The notes below the pieces were generated by a model. That model was not told the DNA's origin. It did not search any database and worked only from the letters and a program-made list of their open reading frames with translations. A program made the translations under genes and the position numbers. 64,000 nt of DNA, taken from the NCBI RefSeq assembly GCF_000412695.1, contig NC_021499.1:6200001-6264000 (forward strand). The letters are read 5' to 3'. This document shows, piece by piece, positions 39,563 through 48,279 of this stretch (its first letter is position 1; the number at the start of each line of letters is the position of its first letter). This DNA comes from Pseudomonas resinovorans NBRC 106553. GTDB lineage: Bacteria; Pseudomonadota; Gammaproteobacteria; Pseudomonadales; Pseudomonadaceae.

Positions 39563-39581
39563 GCCCCGATCGCTCTGCTGC

Positions 39582-39680
39582 GCGTCGGCGATGCGTTGTC
39601 GGAAACAGCCTCGAGATGCTCATTTACAGTCGTAAACTCCGCTCTCTCGGCTGCTTCTTCCTGGCCTCGCTCCAGCTCGC
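39582..39680 (+). repeat. Structured repeat, copy 3 (diverged)
   Basis: Same architecture as copies 1 and 2 with different stem sequence: CAGCC, TC internal loop, GAGA, TGCTCATTTAC-AGTC-GTAAACTCCGC, TCTC, TC, GGCTG. The constant TC/TC loop, inner hairpin and 3' CTCGC are kept. It again lies between two convergent genes (SUKH and KefB-like). Confidence 0.75.
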
Positions 39681-39703
39681 GAGATTCTCGCCCCGGAGTA
39701 GGG

Positions 39704-41464
39704 TCAATGATGACCATCGCGCTTCTGTTCCAGGGTCTCCATCAGGGCGATCTGCATCCGTGAATGCACGCGGATCAGCCAGCGCCAGAGCAGCGCACTG
39801 ACGCTGGCGGCCACCAGGGCGATCAGCACCAGCAGCTCCAGGGTGGGCAGGATGCTCGCGGAGAGCGCCATCAGCAGCAGCATGATGCCCAGCAACGAGA
39901 GCAACGGGATAACCTCGGCGATCACCTTGCGCACCCGCTCGGTGTGGCGGCCGGCCTTGTCCGGGGTCACGCCCATTTCCGCCAGCAGCATGGAAAGCGC
40001 CTTGAGCTTGCGGTAGGCGGCGATCAGGAAGGGCAGCGAGAGCAGCAACGCGCCGCCCCAGATCAGCGCCTTCTGCGAGTTGGGCGAAGCCACCCACTGG
40101 CTGAGGTACTCGGCCAGGGTGCCGGCGAAGTAGGCGATGCCGAGGAAGATCGCCACCACCAGTGCCAGGTTCACCATCACCTGCAGCAGGATCTTGCGGA
40201 TCATCCCCGCCAGCACCGCACTCTGGCCCTGGGGCTGGATGCTGCGCAGCCAGTCGCCGTAGTAGCCGAACACCCGCGCCAGCGGGCGCGGCATCACCTT
40301 GGCCAGCCTGGCCGAGAGCGGGTCGGCGGCGCGGATCAGGTAGGGCGTGAGCAGGGTGGTGATGACCGACACGGCCACCGCCACCGGATAGAGGAAGTTG
40401 CTGGTCACCTGCAGGGTGACGCCCAGGGCGGCGATGATGAACGAGAACTCGCCGATCTGTGACAGGCCCATGCCGACCCGCAGCGAGGTGCGCCCGTCAT
40501 TGCCGGCGATGAAGGCACCGAGGCCGCAGGAGACCATCTTGCCCAGCACCACGGCGATGGTGATGACGACGATGGGCCAGGCGTACTCCACCAGCACCGC
40601 GGGGTCGAGCAAGAGGCCAATGGCGACGAAGAAGATCGCGCTGAACAGGTCGCGCACCGGCTCCACCAGGCGCTCGATCTGCACCAGCTGGCGCGACTCG
40701 GCCATGATCGCGCCGATCAGGAAGGCACCCAGCACCATGCTGTATTCCAGCTTCACCACCAGCAGGCAGAAGCCGAAGCACAGGCCCAGCACCGTCACCA
40801 GCAGCATCTCGTTGCTTTCGAACTTGGCCACGTAGGCCAGCAGGCGCGGCACCAGCAGGATGCCGATGACCAGGGCGACGATCATGAACAGGCTGAGCTT
40901 GCCCACCGTGGCGAAGACTTCGCCGGTTTCCACCGAGCCGCTCACGGCAATACCCGACAGCAGCGCGATGATGCCGATGCCGAGGATGTCCTCGACTATC
41001 AGCACGCCGAAGATCAGCTGCGCGAAGCGCTCGTTCTTCATCTTCAGGTCGCTGAGGGCCTTGACGATGATGGTGGTGGAAGAGATCGCCAGGATCGCGC
41101 CGAGGAACAGCGAATCCATGGTGCTCCAACCGAAGTAGCTGCCGATCTCGTAGCCGATCCAGATCATCAGCACGATTTCCAGGAAGGCGGCGATGAAGGC
41201 CGTGGCCCCGACCCGGAACAGCTTGGCCAGGCTGAACTCCAGGCCCAGGCAGAACATCAGGAAGATCACCCCCAGCTCGGCGAGGGTCTTGATGGTTTCC
41301 TCGTCGTGGATCAGCCCGAAGGGCGGCGTATGCGGGCCGATGATGAAGCCGGCGATTATGTAGCCCAGCACCACCGGCTGTTTGAAGCGGTGGCAGAGGA
41401 TGGTCACCATGCCCGCGACCAGCATGATCACGGCAAGATCCTGGATGAAAGCAACGGCATGCAT
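39704..41464 (-). CDS. KefB/RosB-like CPA2 monovalent cation:proton antiporter
   Basis: 586-residue inner-membrane transporter. Twelve or so helices of the sodium/proton exchanger fold are seen, with GYIIAGFIIGPHTPPFGLI, FLMFCLGLEFSL and LVIVEDILGIG-type motifs (here FGVLIVEDILGIGIIALL). The usual C-terminal TrkA-N domain of KefB is absent; instead helices and a charged tail follow. ATG at 41464 (MHAVAFIQDL) with AAGGAG upstream. Potassium or sodium efflux is likely. Confidence 0.92.
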   Translation of the reverse strand: MHAVAFIQDLAVIMLVAGMVTILCHRFKQPVVLGYIIAGFIIGPHTPPFGLIHDEETIKTLAELGVIFLMFCLGLEFSLAKLFRVGATAFIAAFLEIVLMIWIGYEIGSYFGWSTMDSLFLGAILAISSTTIIVKALSDLKMKNERFAQLIFGVLIVEDILGIGIIALLSGIAVSGSVETGEVFATVGKLSLFMIVALVIGILLVPRLLAYVAKFESNEMLLVTVLGLCFGFCLLVVKLEYSMVLGAFLIGAIMAESRQLVQIERLVEPVRDLFSAIFFVAIGLLLDPAVLVEYAWPIVVITIAVVLGKMVSCGLGAFIAGNDGRTSLRVGMGLSQIGEFSFIIAALGVTLQVTSNFLYPVAVAVSVITTLLTPYLIRAADPLSARLAKVMPRPLARVFGYYGDWLRSIQPQGQSAVLAGMIRKILLQVMVNLALVVAIFLGIAYFAGTLAEYLSQWVASPNSQKALIWGGALLLSLPFLIAAYRKLKALSMLLAEMGVTPDKAGRHTERVRKVIAEVIPLLSLLGIMLLLMALSASILPTLELLVLIALVAASVSALLWRWLIRVHSRMQIALMETLEQKRDGHH

Positions 41465-41683
41465 GGCGACGGACTCCTTCTTCTGCAATGCGCGGCACAG
41501 CGGACCCGCGCGCGGGCAACTCGCTCGGCTCCTGTGGAGCCATGTAGGAAATAGGGAAATTCATGCAAGGAACGTTCGCAGATTATCACTGCGACCTGTC
41601 TCGCCATGACGGCGCAATATGCAGAAACACTTGCCTGAAGAGTCCTACGGGAACGAGGCCAGCTCGCCCCCGTGGAGGCTGGG

Positions 41684-42346
41684 TCAGCCGCTGCGGGCCT
41701 GGGCGAAGTCCAGTTCCAGCAGGTTGAGGAGGAACTGGCCGAAGTAGGTGAGATCCTGCTCGATGGCGAAGCGCGCGGCCTTGCCGTCGCCATCCTGCAA
41801 CGCCTTGAAGGCGTCCTCGTGGAAGTCGTTGAGTCGCAGCGAGAGGTCCGCCTCGGTGAACAGGCGGTTGAAGAAGGGGCCGACCTGCAGCCAGAGATTC
41901 TCGATGGTGCGCAGCAGGACCGGATTGCCGCAGGCGCCGTAGAGCACCCGGTGGAACTGGCTGTTGTCGGTCAGGTAGCCCTGCACATCGCGCTGTTCGA
42001 TGGCGATGTCCATGCGCTCCATGCAGCCCCGCAATATCTCCAGCTCATCGCGGGAGAGTCGGCCCGCCGCCGCTTCCACCGCCATGCCTTCCAGCGCCAT
42101 GCGCACCTGGAAGATATGCTTGAAGCGTTCGCGGGTCATCGGTGGCACGCGCACCGAGCGCTGTGGCTCGCCCTCCAGGGCGCCTTCGGCCACCAGGCGC
42201 TGCAAGGCGGCGCGCACCGGCATCGGGCTGGTGCCCCAGGCGGCGGCAAGATCGCGGATCTTCAGCCGCTCGCCGGGTTGGAAATGGCCTGCCAGCAGGC
42301 CCTCGCGTAATCGTTGGTAAAGCTGTTCCTGCAGGTTGTCGGCCAT
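41684..42346 (-). CDS. GntR-family regulator with FCD domain
   Basis: 220 residues. Winged HTH (LYQRLREGLLAGHFQPGERL, LAAAWGTSPMPVRAALQRLV) and a C-terminal FCD ligand-binding domain. The ATG at 42346 (MADNLQEQ) has GGTGAT at good spacing; starts at 42352 (ATG) and 42364 (TTG) are possible. It is divergent from an aminotransferase/ligase operon whose upstream region carries two matching palindromes, so it most likely represses that operon until a substrate appears. Confidence 0.92.
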   Translation of the reverse strand: MADNLQEQLYQRLREGLLAGHFQPGERLKIRDLAAAWGTSPMPVRAALQRLVAEGALEGEPQRSVRVPPMTRERFKHIFQVRMALEGMAVEAAAGRLSRDELEILRGCMERMDIAIEQRDVQGYLTDNSQFHRVLYGACGNPVLLRTIENLWLQVGPFFNRLFTEADLSLRLNDFHEDAFKALQDGDGKAARFAIEQDLTYFGQFLLNLLELDFAQARSG

Positions 42347-42506
42347 GGGCATATCACCGTGCAAGGGCCGGCGGCGCCGGCAGTTGGTTCAGGGTCAGGC
42401 TGCAGTTACGCATGTTTTTGGTCGCCTTCTTCGGCAGGTGGGTTGCTGGGTTCACAGGACGATTGCGGAGCGGTGGAGGCTTTCTATCTGGTCTTTCGTC
42501 CGATGC

Positions 42507-42516
42507 TGTGATCACA
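42507..42516. promoter_or_regulatory. GntR operator candidate, distal
   Basis: TGTGATCACA, a perfect 10-bp palindrome identical to the core of the proximal site. The two centres are exactly 63 bp apart, about six helical turns, which favours looping between bound dimers. Confidence 0.65.
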
Positions 42517-42559
42517 AATAGGGTTTCACGTTAAATTTCATAACCTGTTTTCGCAAGTC

Positions 42560-42588
42560 TTGACAGATTTGTGATCACAAAAGACGAT
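42560..42588 (+). promoter_or_regulatory. Promoter with embedded GntR operator for the aminotransferase operon
   Basis: TTGACA at 42560-42565 is a perfect -35. The 14-bp palindrome TTTGTGATCACAAA (42568-42581) fills the 17-bp spacer. The -10 position reads GACGAT, which is poor. Binding between -35 and -10 would block RNA polymerase. Confidence 0.65.
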
Positions 42589-42616
42589 GTGCAGAAATTC
42601 GAACGAGGTGTTCAAA

Positions 42617-44008
42617 ATGACTGCCAGTGGTATCAGCCAAGCCGCCGTGGAAACCTTTGCCGCACGCGAGCGCGCCCGGTTCCTCGAGCGCAACCCGAAA
42701 TCCGTTGCCCTCGCCGAACGCGCGCACAAGTCCCTCTACGCCGGCGTGCCGATGCACTGGATGGCCGACTGGTCCACGCCCTGCCCGCTGTTCGTCGAGC
42801 GCGCCAAGGGCGCCCGCTTCTATGACGTGGACGGCCACGAGTACATCGACTTCTGCCTGGGCGACACCGGCACCATGTTCGGCCACTCGCCGGACCCGGT
42901 GGCCCGCGCCATCGCCGAACAGGCCAACAACGGCCTGACCACCATGCTGCCGGGCGAGGACGCGGTGGTGTGCGGCGAGCTGCTGGCCGAGCGCTTCGGC
43001 CTGCCCTACTGGCAGGTGACCGCCACCGCCACCGACTCCAACCGCTATGTGCTGCGCTGGGCCCGCGCCATCACCGGGCGCAAGACCCTGCTGGTGTTCG
43101 ACGGCTGCTACCACGGCACCGTGGACGACGTGATGGTGCGCAGCCGCGACGGCGAGACCGTGCACCGCTCCGGCCTCGTCGGCCAGGCCTACGACCTGAC
43201 CCAGTACAGCCGCGCCATCCCCTTCAACGATGTCGAGGCCCTGGAAGCCGCGCTGGCCCAGGGCGACGTCTGCGCCCTGCTCTGCGAGCCGGCGATGACC
43301 AACATCGGCATGGTGCTGCCGGATCCGGGCTTCATGCAGAAGTGCCGCGAGCTGACCCGCAAGTACGGCAGCCTGCTGATCATCGACGAAACCCACACCA
43401 TCTCCACCGACATCGGCGGCTGCACCAGGCTGTGGAACCTCGACCCGGACTTCTTCGTGGTCGGCAAGCCGATCGCCGGCGGCGTGCCCTGCGGCATCTT
43501 CGGCTGCAGCGCCGAGATGGCCGAACGCATGCTCGCCTCGCGCAAGCAGGCCCAGCAGGACAGCCATGGCCACGGCCACAGCGGCATGGGCACCACCCTC
43601 TCGGCCAACGCCCTGGCCATGCACTGCATGCGCGCCAACCTCGAAGAGGTGATGACCCAGGCCGCCTACGACCACATGCTGCCGCTGGCCAAGCGCCTGG
43701 CCGACGGCTTCCGCAGCCTGATCGGCAAGTACGAGCTGAAATGGTCGGTGACCGAGCTGGGCGCGCGCAGCGAGTTCCAGTTCTGCCCGGTGTCGCCGCG
43801 CACCGGCGCCGCAGCCGAAGCCGCCTTCCATGACGAGTTGCAGATGGCCCTGCACCTCTACCTGATCAACCGCGGCATCCTCATTACGCCGTTCCACAAC
43901 ATGACCCTGTGCTGCCCGGACACCTCCGAGGCCGATGTGGACAAGCTGATCGCCACGCTGGACCAGGCCATCGGCGAGCTGCTGGCCATCCCCGGCGCCA
44001 GACTCTGA
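42617..44008 (+). CDS. Class III aminotransferase (aspartate aminotransferase family)
   Basis: 463-residue PLP enzyme. The PLP lysine is in VVGKPIAGGVPCGIFG, the Asp in LLIIDETHT, and GCYHGTVDDVM is typical of the glutamate-1-semialdehyde/omega-aminotransferase group. The ATG at 42617 (MTASGISQAAV) follows GAGGTG; an in-frame ATG at 42587 lacks a ribosome site. The pair with a glutamine-synthetase-like ligase and a GntR repressor suggests catabolism of an amine or amino acid. From memory PAO1 has a similar trio near PA5522-PA5525. The substrate is unproven. Confidence 0.9.
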   Translation: MTASGISQAAVETFAARERARFLERNPKSVALAERAHKSLYAGVPMHWMADWSTPCPLFVERAKGARFYDVDGHEYIDFCLGDTGTMFGHSPDPVARAIAEQANNGLTTMLPGEDAVVCGELLAERFGLPYWQVTATATDSNRYVLRWARAITGRKTLLVFDGCYHGTVDDVMVRSRDGETVHRSGLVGQAYDLTQYSRAIPFNDVEALEAALAQGDVCALLCEPAMTNIGMVLPDPGFMQKCRELTRKYGSLLIIDETHTISTDIGGCTRLWNLDPDFFVVGKPIAGGVPCGIFGCSAEMAERMLASRKQAQQDSHGHGHSGMGTTLSANALAMHCMRANLEEVMTQAAYDHMLPLAKRLADGFRSLIGKYELKWSVTELGARSEFQFCPVSPRTGAAAEAAFHDELQMALHLYLINRGILITPFHNMTLCCPDTSEADVDKLIATLDQAIGELLAIPGARL

Positions 44009-44023
44009 TCCCGTAACCGATTC

Positions 44024-44054
44024 GTAGGATGGGTTGAGCGAAGCGATACCCATC
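44024..44054. repeat. REP-like repeat, GTAGGATGGGT family
   Basis: GTAGGATGGGTTGAGCGAAG and CGATACCCATC form the usual imperfect palindrome. It lies inside the operon between the aminotransferase and ligase genes. Confidence 0.7.
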
Positions 44055-44089
44055 AAGCCCGGCGATGGGCATCGCCGACCAACCGAGAC

Positions 44090-45463
44090 ATGACCATGCA
44101 ATTCGCCAATCCCCAGGAAGCCCGCGACTTCCTCGAACGCCACCCCGAGGTGCGCAGCATCGAGCTGATGCTGATCGACGCCAACGGCATCCCCCGCGGC
44201 AAGCTGCTGCACCGCGACGAGCTGCTGCCGATCTTCGAGAACGGCCGTCCGCTGCCCAGCTCCATCCTCTCCCTGACCATCCAGGGCGAGGATGTAGAAG
44301 CCAGCGGCCTGGTCTGGGAAGTCGCCGACGCCGACTGCTGGACCTACCCGGTGCCCGGATCCCTGGCCCTGCAGCCCTGGCGCGCCACGCCCACCGGCCA
44401 GGTGCAGGTGAGCATGCACCCCACCCAGGGCCTGCCGGCCACTCCCGGCGACCCGCGCCACGTGCTGGCCCGCGCCATCGATCGGCTCAAGGCCGACGGC
44501 TACCACCCCGTGATGGCGGTGGAGCTGGAGTTCTACCTGCTGGACAAGCAGCGTGATGCCACTGGCCGGCCGCAGCCGGCGCTGCAGATGAACGGGGTTC
44601 GCCCCCAGGCGCCGCAGGTCTATGGCGTCTACGAACTGGAACAGCTGCAGCCCTTCCTCGACGACCTCTACGCCGCCTGCGAAGCCCAGGGCCTGCCGGT
44701 GCGCACGGCGATCTCGGAATACGCGCCCGGCCAGCTGGAACTGACCCTGGAACACCGCTTCGACGCACTCCAGGCGGTGGACGAAGGCATCCGCTACAAG
44801 CGCCTGGTCAAGGGCGTGGCCAACAAGCACGGGTACGTCGCCTGCTTCATGGCCAAGCCCTTCGGCGACCTGGCCGGCAGCGGCCTGCACATGCACGTGA
44901 GCCTGGCCGACGAGCAGGGCAACAACCTCATGGCCAGCGAAGATCCCCAGGGCACGCCCCTGCTGCGCCACGCCATCGGCGGCATGATGGCCACCCTGGA
45001 CGACGCCCTGGCGATCTTCTGCCCCAACGCCAACTCCTACCGCCGCTTCCAGGCCAACAGCTACGCGCCGCTGGCCAAGAGCTGGGGCGTGAACAACCGC
45101 ACCGTGTCCTTCCGCGTGCCGGGCGGGCCGGCGCCGAGTCGCCACGTCGAGCACCGCATCTGCGGCGCCGATGCCAACCCCTATCTCGCCGCCGCGGCGA
45201 TCCTCGCGGGCATCCACAAGGGCATCCGCGAACAGATCGACCCGGGCGAGGCCATCGTCGGCAACGGCTATGAACAGGCTCGCGAAACCCTGGCCACTGA
45301 CTGGCTGACCGCCCTGCGCAACCTGGAGCGTTCGGATTGGGCCAGGGACGCCCTGGGCGAGGACTTCCTGAAGATCTTCCTCGCCATCAAGTGGGAGGAG
45401 TTCCGCCAGTTCGTCAGCGAAGTGGGCGAGCAGGACTGGCGCTGGTACCTGACCCACGCCTGA
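44090..45463 (+). CDS. Glutamine synthetase-like ligase (gamma-glutamylamine synthetase type)
   Basis: 457 residues of the glutamine synthetase superfamily. Motifs are VELEFYLLD (metal Glu), GSGLHMHVSL (His of the active site), NSYRRFQANSYAP, RVPGGPAPSRHVEHR and ANPYLAAAAILAGI. The length and lack of an adenylylation loop fit the PuuA/PauA/SpuI group that joins glutamate to an amine, not biosynthetic GlnA. With the upstream aminotransferase it suggests gamma-glutamylated amine catabolism. The start could be 44090 or the ATG two codons later. Confidence 0.9.
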   Translation: MTMQFANPQEARDFLERHPEVRSIELMLIDANGIPRGKLLHRDELLPIFENGRPLPSSILSLTIQGEDVEASGLVWEVADADCWTYPVPGSLALQPWRATPTGQVQVSMHPTQGLPATPGDPRHVLARAIDRLKADGYHPVMAVELEFYLLDKQRDATGRPQPALQMNGVRPQAPQVYGVYELEQLQPFLDDLYAACEAQGLPVRTAISEYAPGQLELTLEHRFDALQAVDEGIRYKRLVKGVANKHGYVACFMAKPFGDLAGSGLHMHVSLADEQGNNLMASEDPQGTPLLRHAIGGMMATLDDALAIFCPNANSYRRFQANSYAPLAKSWGVNNRTVSFRVPGGPAPSRHVEHRICGADANPYLAAAAILAGIHKGIREQIDPGEAIVGNGYEQARETLATDWLTALRNLERSDWARDALGEDFLKIFLAIKWEEFRQFVSEVGEQDWRWYLTHA

Positions 45464-45553
45464 TGGGCGCAGCGCCCGGCGAGTCCGGGCGCTGAAGATT
45501 CCGCGACCTGCTGCTAGGCTCAAGGACATCCATCACCCGTCCAGGCCCGTTCG

Positions 45554-46348
45554 ATGAGAGCTGCGATCCTCACGCTGCTATTCCTCGCCTTCGGCGTCTG
45601 CCAGGCCGACCCATTGCGCGTCGGCCTGGAAAGCCAGGACTACCTGCCCTACTACCGCGCCCTCCCCGGCAAGCCCGCCGAGGGCTATGCCATCGCGCTG
45701 CTGCAGCGCTTCGCCATCAGCCAGGGCCTGGCGCTGGAACTCGAGCCCCTGCCGATCAACCGCCTGCACCGCCAGATGCAGACCACCGACCGGCTCATGC
45801 TGGTGTTCCCCGACAACCCCGACTGGTCGCGCCAGCTCAAGGGCGACGCACGCCTGCACTACAGCCGCCCGGTGATCCGCATCGTCGACGGCAGCATCGT
45901 GCTGCGCGAACACCTGGGACGGGGCATAGACGCCGTACGCCGGCTGGGCACGGTGCGCGGCTTCACGCCCGAGGCCTGGCAGGAGCGCCTGCGCGAGGGC
46001 CAGGTCCAGCTGGTGGAAGCCCCCGACGTCGGCGGCCTGGTGCGGATGCTGCTGCGCCTGCGCATCGACGCGATCTACGCCAACCCGGAAGTACTGCACC
46101 ACTACCTGGAAGCCAGCACCAAACTGGACGGCGACCGCCTGCAACTGGACCCCGCACTGCCCCAGGCCAGGACCGCCTTCCACGCCAGCAGTCTGAAACA
46201 CCCGGAGCTCCTCGAAGCCTTCGACCGCTTCCTGGTCGAACAGAGCGAGGAACTGGCGCAGCTGCGGCGCCAGCACGGCCTGGCCTGCGGCCCCAGCGAC
46301 CTGGAAGAAGAGCGCCCGGCGTGCCAGCAGCCCAGCGCGCTGCCTTGA
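45554..46348 (+). CDS. Periplasmic substrate-binding-like protein (SBP family 3 fold)
   Basis: 264 residues with a signal peptide (AAILTLLFLAFGVCQA). The rest reads as a type 2 periplasmic binding fold (LRVGLESQDYLPYY, GYAIALLQRFA). It lacks nearby permease or ATPase genes, so it may be a sensor, enzyme-like or orphan binding protein. The C-terminal 25 residues are low complexity (GPSDLEEERPACQQ). The ligand is unknown. Confidence 0.8.
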   Translation: MRAAILTLLFLAFGVCQADPLRVGLESQDYLPYYRALPGKPAEGYAIALLQRFAISQGLALELEPLPINRLHRQMQTTDRLMLVFPDNPDWSRQLKGDARLHYSRPVIRIVDGSIVLREHLGRGIDAVRRLGTVRGFTPEAWQERLREGQVQLVEAPDVGGLVRMLLRLRIDAIYANPEVLHHYLEASTKLDGDRLQLDPALPQARTAFHASSLKHPELLEAFDRFLVEQSEELAQLRRQHGLACGPSDLEEERPACQQPSALP

Positions 46349-46437
46349 GGTTTATCCACAGGCGGACGCGCAATTCTGTGGCGCCCAGGCGCCCGTCTGC
46401 GTCTACCCCAGACAGCCCACACACCTTCGAGGCCAGC

Positions 46438-46920
46438 ATGGAACCCGGAACCGCACAACTGTCGATGACCGTCCTCATGACCCCGGACATGGCCAACTTC
46501 TCCGGCAACGTCCACGGCGGCACCCTGCTCAAGTACCTCGATGAAGTGGCCTACGCCTGCGCCAGCCGCTACGCCGGCCGCTACGTGGTCACCCTGTCGG
46601 TGGACCAGGTGATCTTCCGCGAGCCGATACACGTCGGCGAGCTGGTCACCTTCCTGGCCTCGGTGAACTACACCGGCAACACCTCCATGGAGGTGGGCAT
46701 CAAGGTGGTGACCGAGAATATCCAGGAGCGCTCGGTGCGCCATACCAACAGCTGCTTCTTCACCATGGTCTCGGTGGACGACCAGCGTCGCCCCGCGCCG
46801 GTGCCACCGCTGCAGCCCCACACGGTCGACGAGAAGCGCCGCTTCGCCCAGGCCCAGCAACGCCGGCAGATTCGCCAGGAACTGGAAAAGCGCTACCAGG
46901 AAGTACGCGAAGGCCACTGA
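46438..46920 (+). CDS. Acyl-CoA thioesterase (hotdog fold, YciA/BFIT type)
   Basis: 160 residues. The hotdog motif is NVHGGTLLKYLDEVAYACASRY with the catalytic Asp in LDEVA, followed by VTLSVDQVIFREPIHVGELV. The C-terminal KRRFAQAQQRRQIRQELEKR is a charged helix. It hydrolyses acyl-CoA thioesters. The start at 46438 (MEPGTAQLS) fits usual family length. The DnaA-box array begins right after its stop. Confidence 0.93.
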   Translation: MEPGTAQLSMTVLMTPDMANFSGNVHGGTLLKYLDEVAYACASRYAGRYVVTLSVDQVIFREPIHVGELVTFLASVNYTGNTSMEVGIKVVTENIQERSVRHTNSCFFTMVSVDDQRRPAPVPPLQPHTVDEKRRFAQAQQRRQIRQELEKRYQEVREGH

Positions 46921-46943
46921 GCCTTCGCTTGTTCACGCTGATC

Positions 46944-47180
46944 CCCAAAAACGGTGGAAGAGGCTGTGGATAAGATGTAGACCAAGCGCCAGGCCCCAAC
47001 AGCCGTGGGCTCTGCCGGGATCTGGCGATTTTTTGAGCCTTTTCAGTTACTTGCACTGTGCATTGCACACAGATACTGTGCAGCAGACTGTGGATAAGCT
47101 GTTCGGTAAGCGCTGCAGGCCGCGCCAGCCGTAGCCTGCACGAAGGCGATCAATTACTGACCAGCTTTCACAACCCGCGT
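46944..47180 (+). repeat. DnaA-box array unit 1
   Basis: Landmarks relative to the first box (46965, TGTGGATAA): CCCAAA at -21, GTGGA at -11, A-T6 at +63, TGCACACA-N4-TGTGCA at +99, second box TGTGGATAA at +124 (47089), GATCA at +183. Offsets are the same in all four units. Confidence 0.8.
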
Positions 47181-47240
47181 GGCGCCAGGCTCCCAGCGCC
47201 AGGCCCTGCTCGCGCAAACTCCCGGGTCAGCGACTTTCCC

Positions 47241-47477
47241 CCCAATTCCCGTGGATGACACTGTGGATAGCTTGTCCATGGATGGCTGCAACGCAGCAGC
47301 GGCGCAGCTTTCCACTACTCGGCTATTTTTCGAGCGAAATCATAGGGATAACTCCCACATTGCACACATTATCTGTGCAGCCATCTGTGGATATCTTGTG
47401 CGGACAGCGCCAAGAGCCACGGAACTCGCGGCCTTGACGGATGCGATCATATTTCGATCAATCACTTCATCCCGAAC
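47241..47477 (+). repeat. DnaA-box array unit 2
   Basis: First box TGTGGATAG at 47262 and second box TGTGGATAT at 47386 each have one mismatch to TTATNCACA. CCCAAT at -21, GTGGA at -11, A-T5 at +63, TGCACACA at +99 and GATCA at +183 are all at the standard offsets. An extra TGTGCATAA box follows at 47484. Confidence 0.75.
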
Positions 47478-47634
47478 CGATGCTGTGCATAACGATTGGG
47501 AGCCCCACGGGCGACGGCGGTATTTCACTCGCCCATCGGCGCCTTCAGCGGTGTCTGGATCGAGTCCAGGAGACCCCTTCCACCCGGTTCGGTGCTGAAT
47601 CAGTGGATCTGAGCACAGGGCGGCAGCTGTTTTA

Positions 47635-47871
47635 CCCAAATACAGTGGATGCCGCTGTGGATAAGCTGTAGTTCGAGCGCCCGGGGCCAAGCATTGCAAG
47701 GCTTCCCGTTGGTTGTACGTTTTTCATTCTATATCAATGACTTGGCCAATGCCTTGCACACATTATCTGTGCAGGTATCTGTGGATAAGCTGTTCAGGCA
47801 TCGCTACAGCCCTTGAATGGCGTGGACTGGACAGCAGTGGTCAGCATTTGACCAGCTCACCGTGCCCAACC
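47635..47871 (+). repeat. DnaA-box array unit 3
   Basis: Both boxes are exact TGTGGATAA (47656 and 47780). CCCAAA at -21, GTGGA at -11, G-T5 at +63, TGCACACA at +99 and GGTCA at +183. An inverse box with one mismatch (TCATCCACA) is at 47916. Confidence 0.8.
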
Positions 47872-47953
47872 GGGCACGCCGCCGGACGCTGGTGGAATCG
47901 CGTATGGCGATCGAGTCATCCACAGCACCCTGCCGGGCTTTTACCGGCTTGTG

Positions 47954-48190
47954 CCCAAATTTCGTGGATCGACCTGTGCATAACCTGTCCATCGAACGCC
48001 AGGGTCCACGGCGTGCGCGGCTTCTGGCGATATGAGCATTTTTCGATCAGATTCAATGACTTATCCAGCCGACTGCACACAGAATCTGTGTGGCCAACTG
48101 TGGATAAGCTGTGTGGCCCAGGCTGCAGCCCAGGCGGCACGGTGCCTTGACTGGACTGATCGAAATTTGAACAGCCATTCGAAGCGGTGG
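47954..48190 (+). repeat. DnaA-box array unit 4
   Basis: First box TGTGCATAA at 47975 and second TGTGGATAA at 48099, both matching TTATNCACA. CCCAAA at -21, GTGGA at -11, A-T5 at +63, TGCACACA at +99 and GATCG at +183. Confidence 0.8.
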
Positions 48191-48279
48191 AATGTCGCGG
48201 CTGGCGCGGACAGGTTTTTCAGACGCAACGCGGGAAAGGCGGGGCTAGCGGGGCAGGTGTGGACAACCCGGAGGGGAAG

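Noticed and set aside
42507..42581. Vfr/CRP sites (TGTGA-N6-TCACA)
   Set aside because: The palindromes lack the 6-bp spacer between TGTGA and TCACA. An adjacent GntR regulator explains them better.
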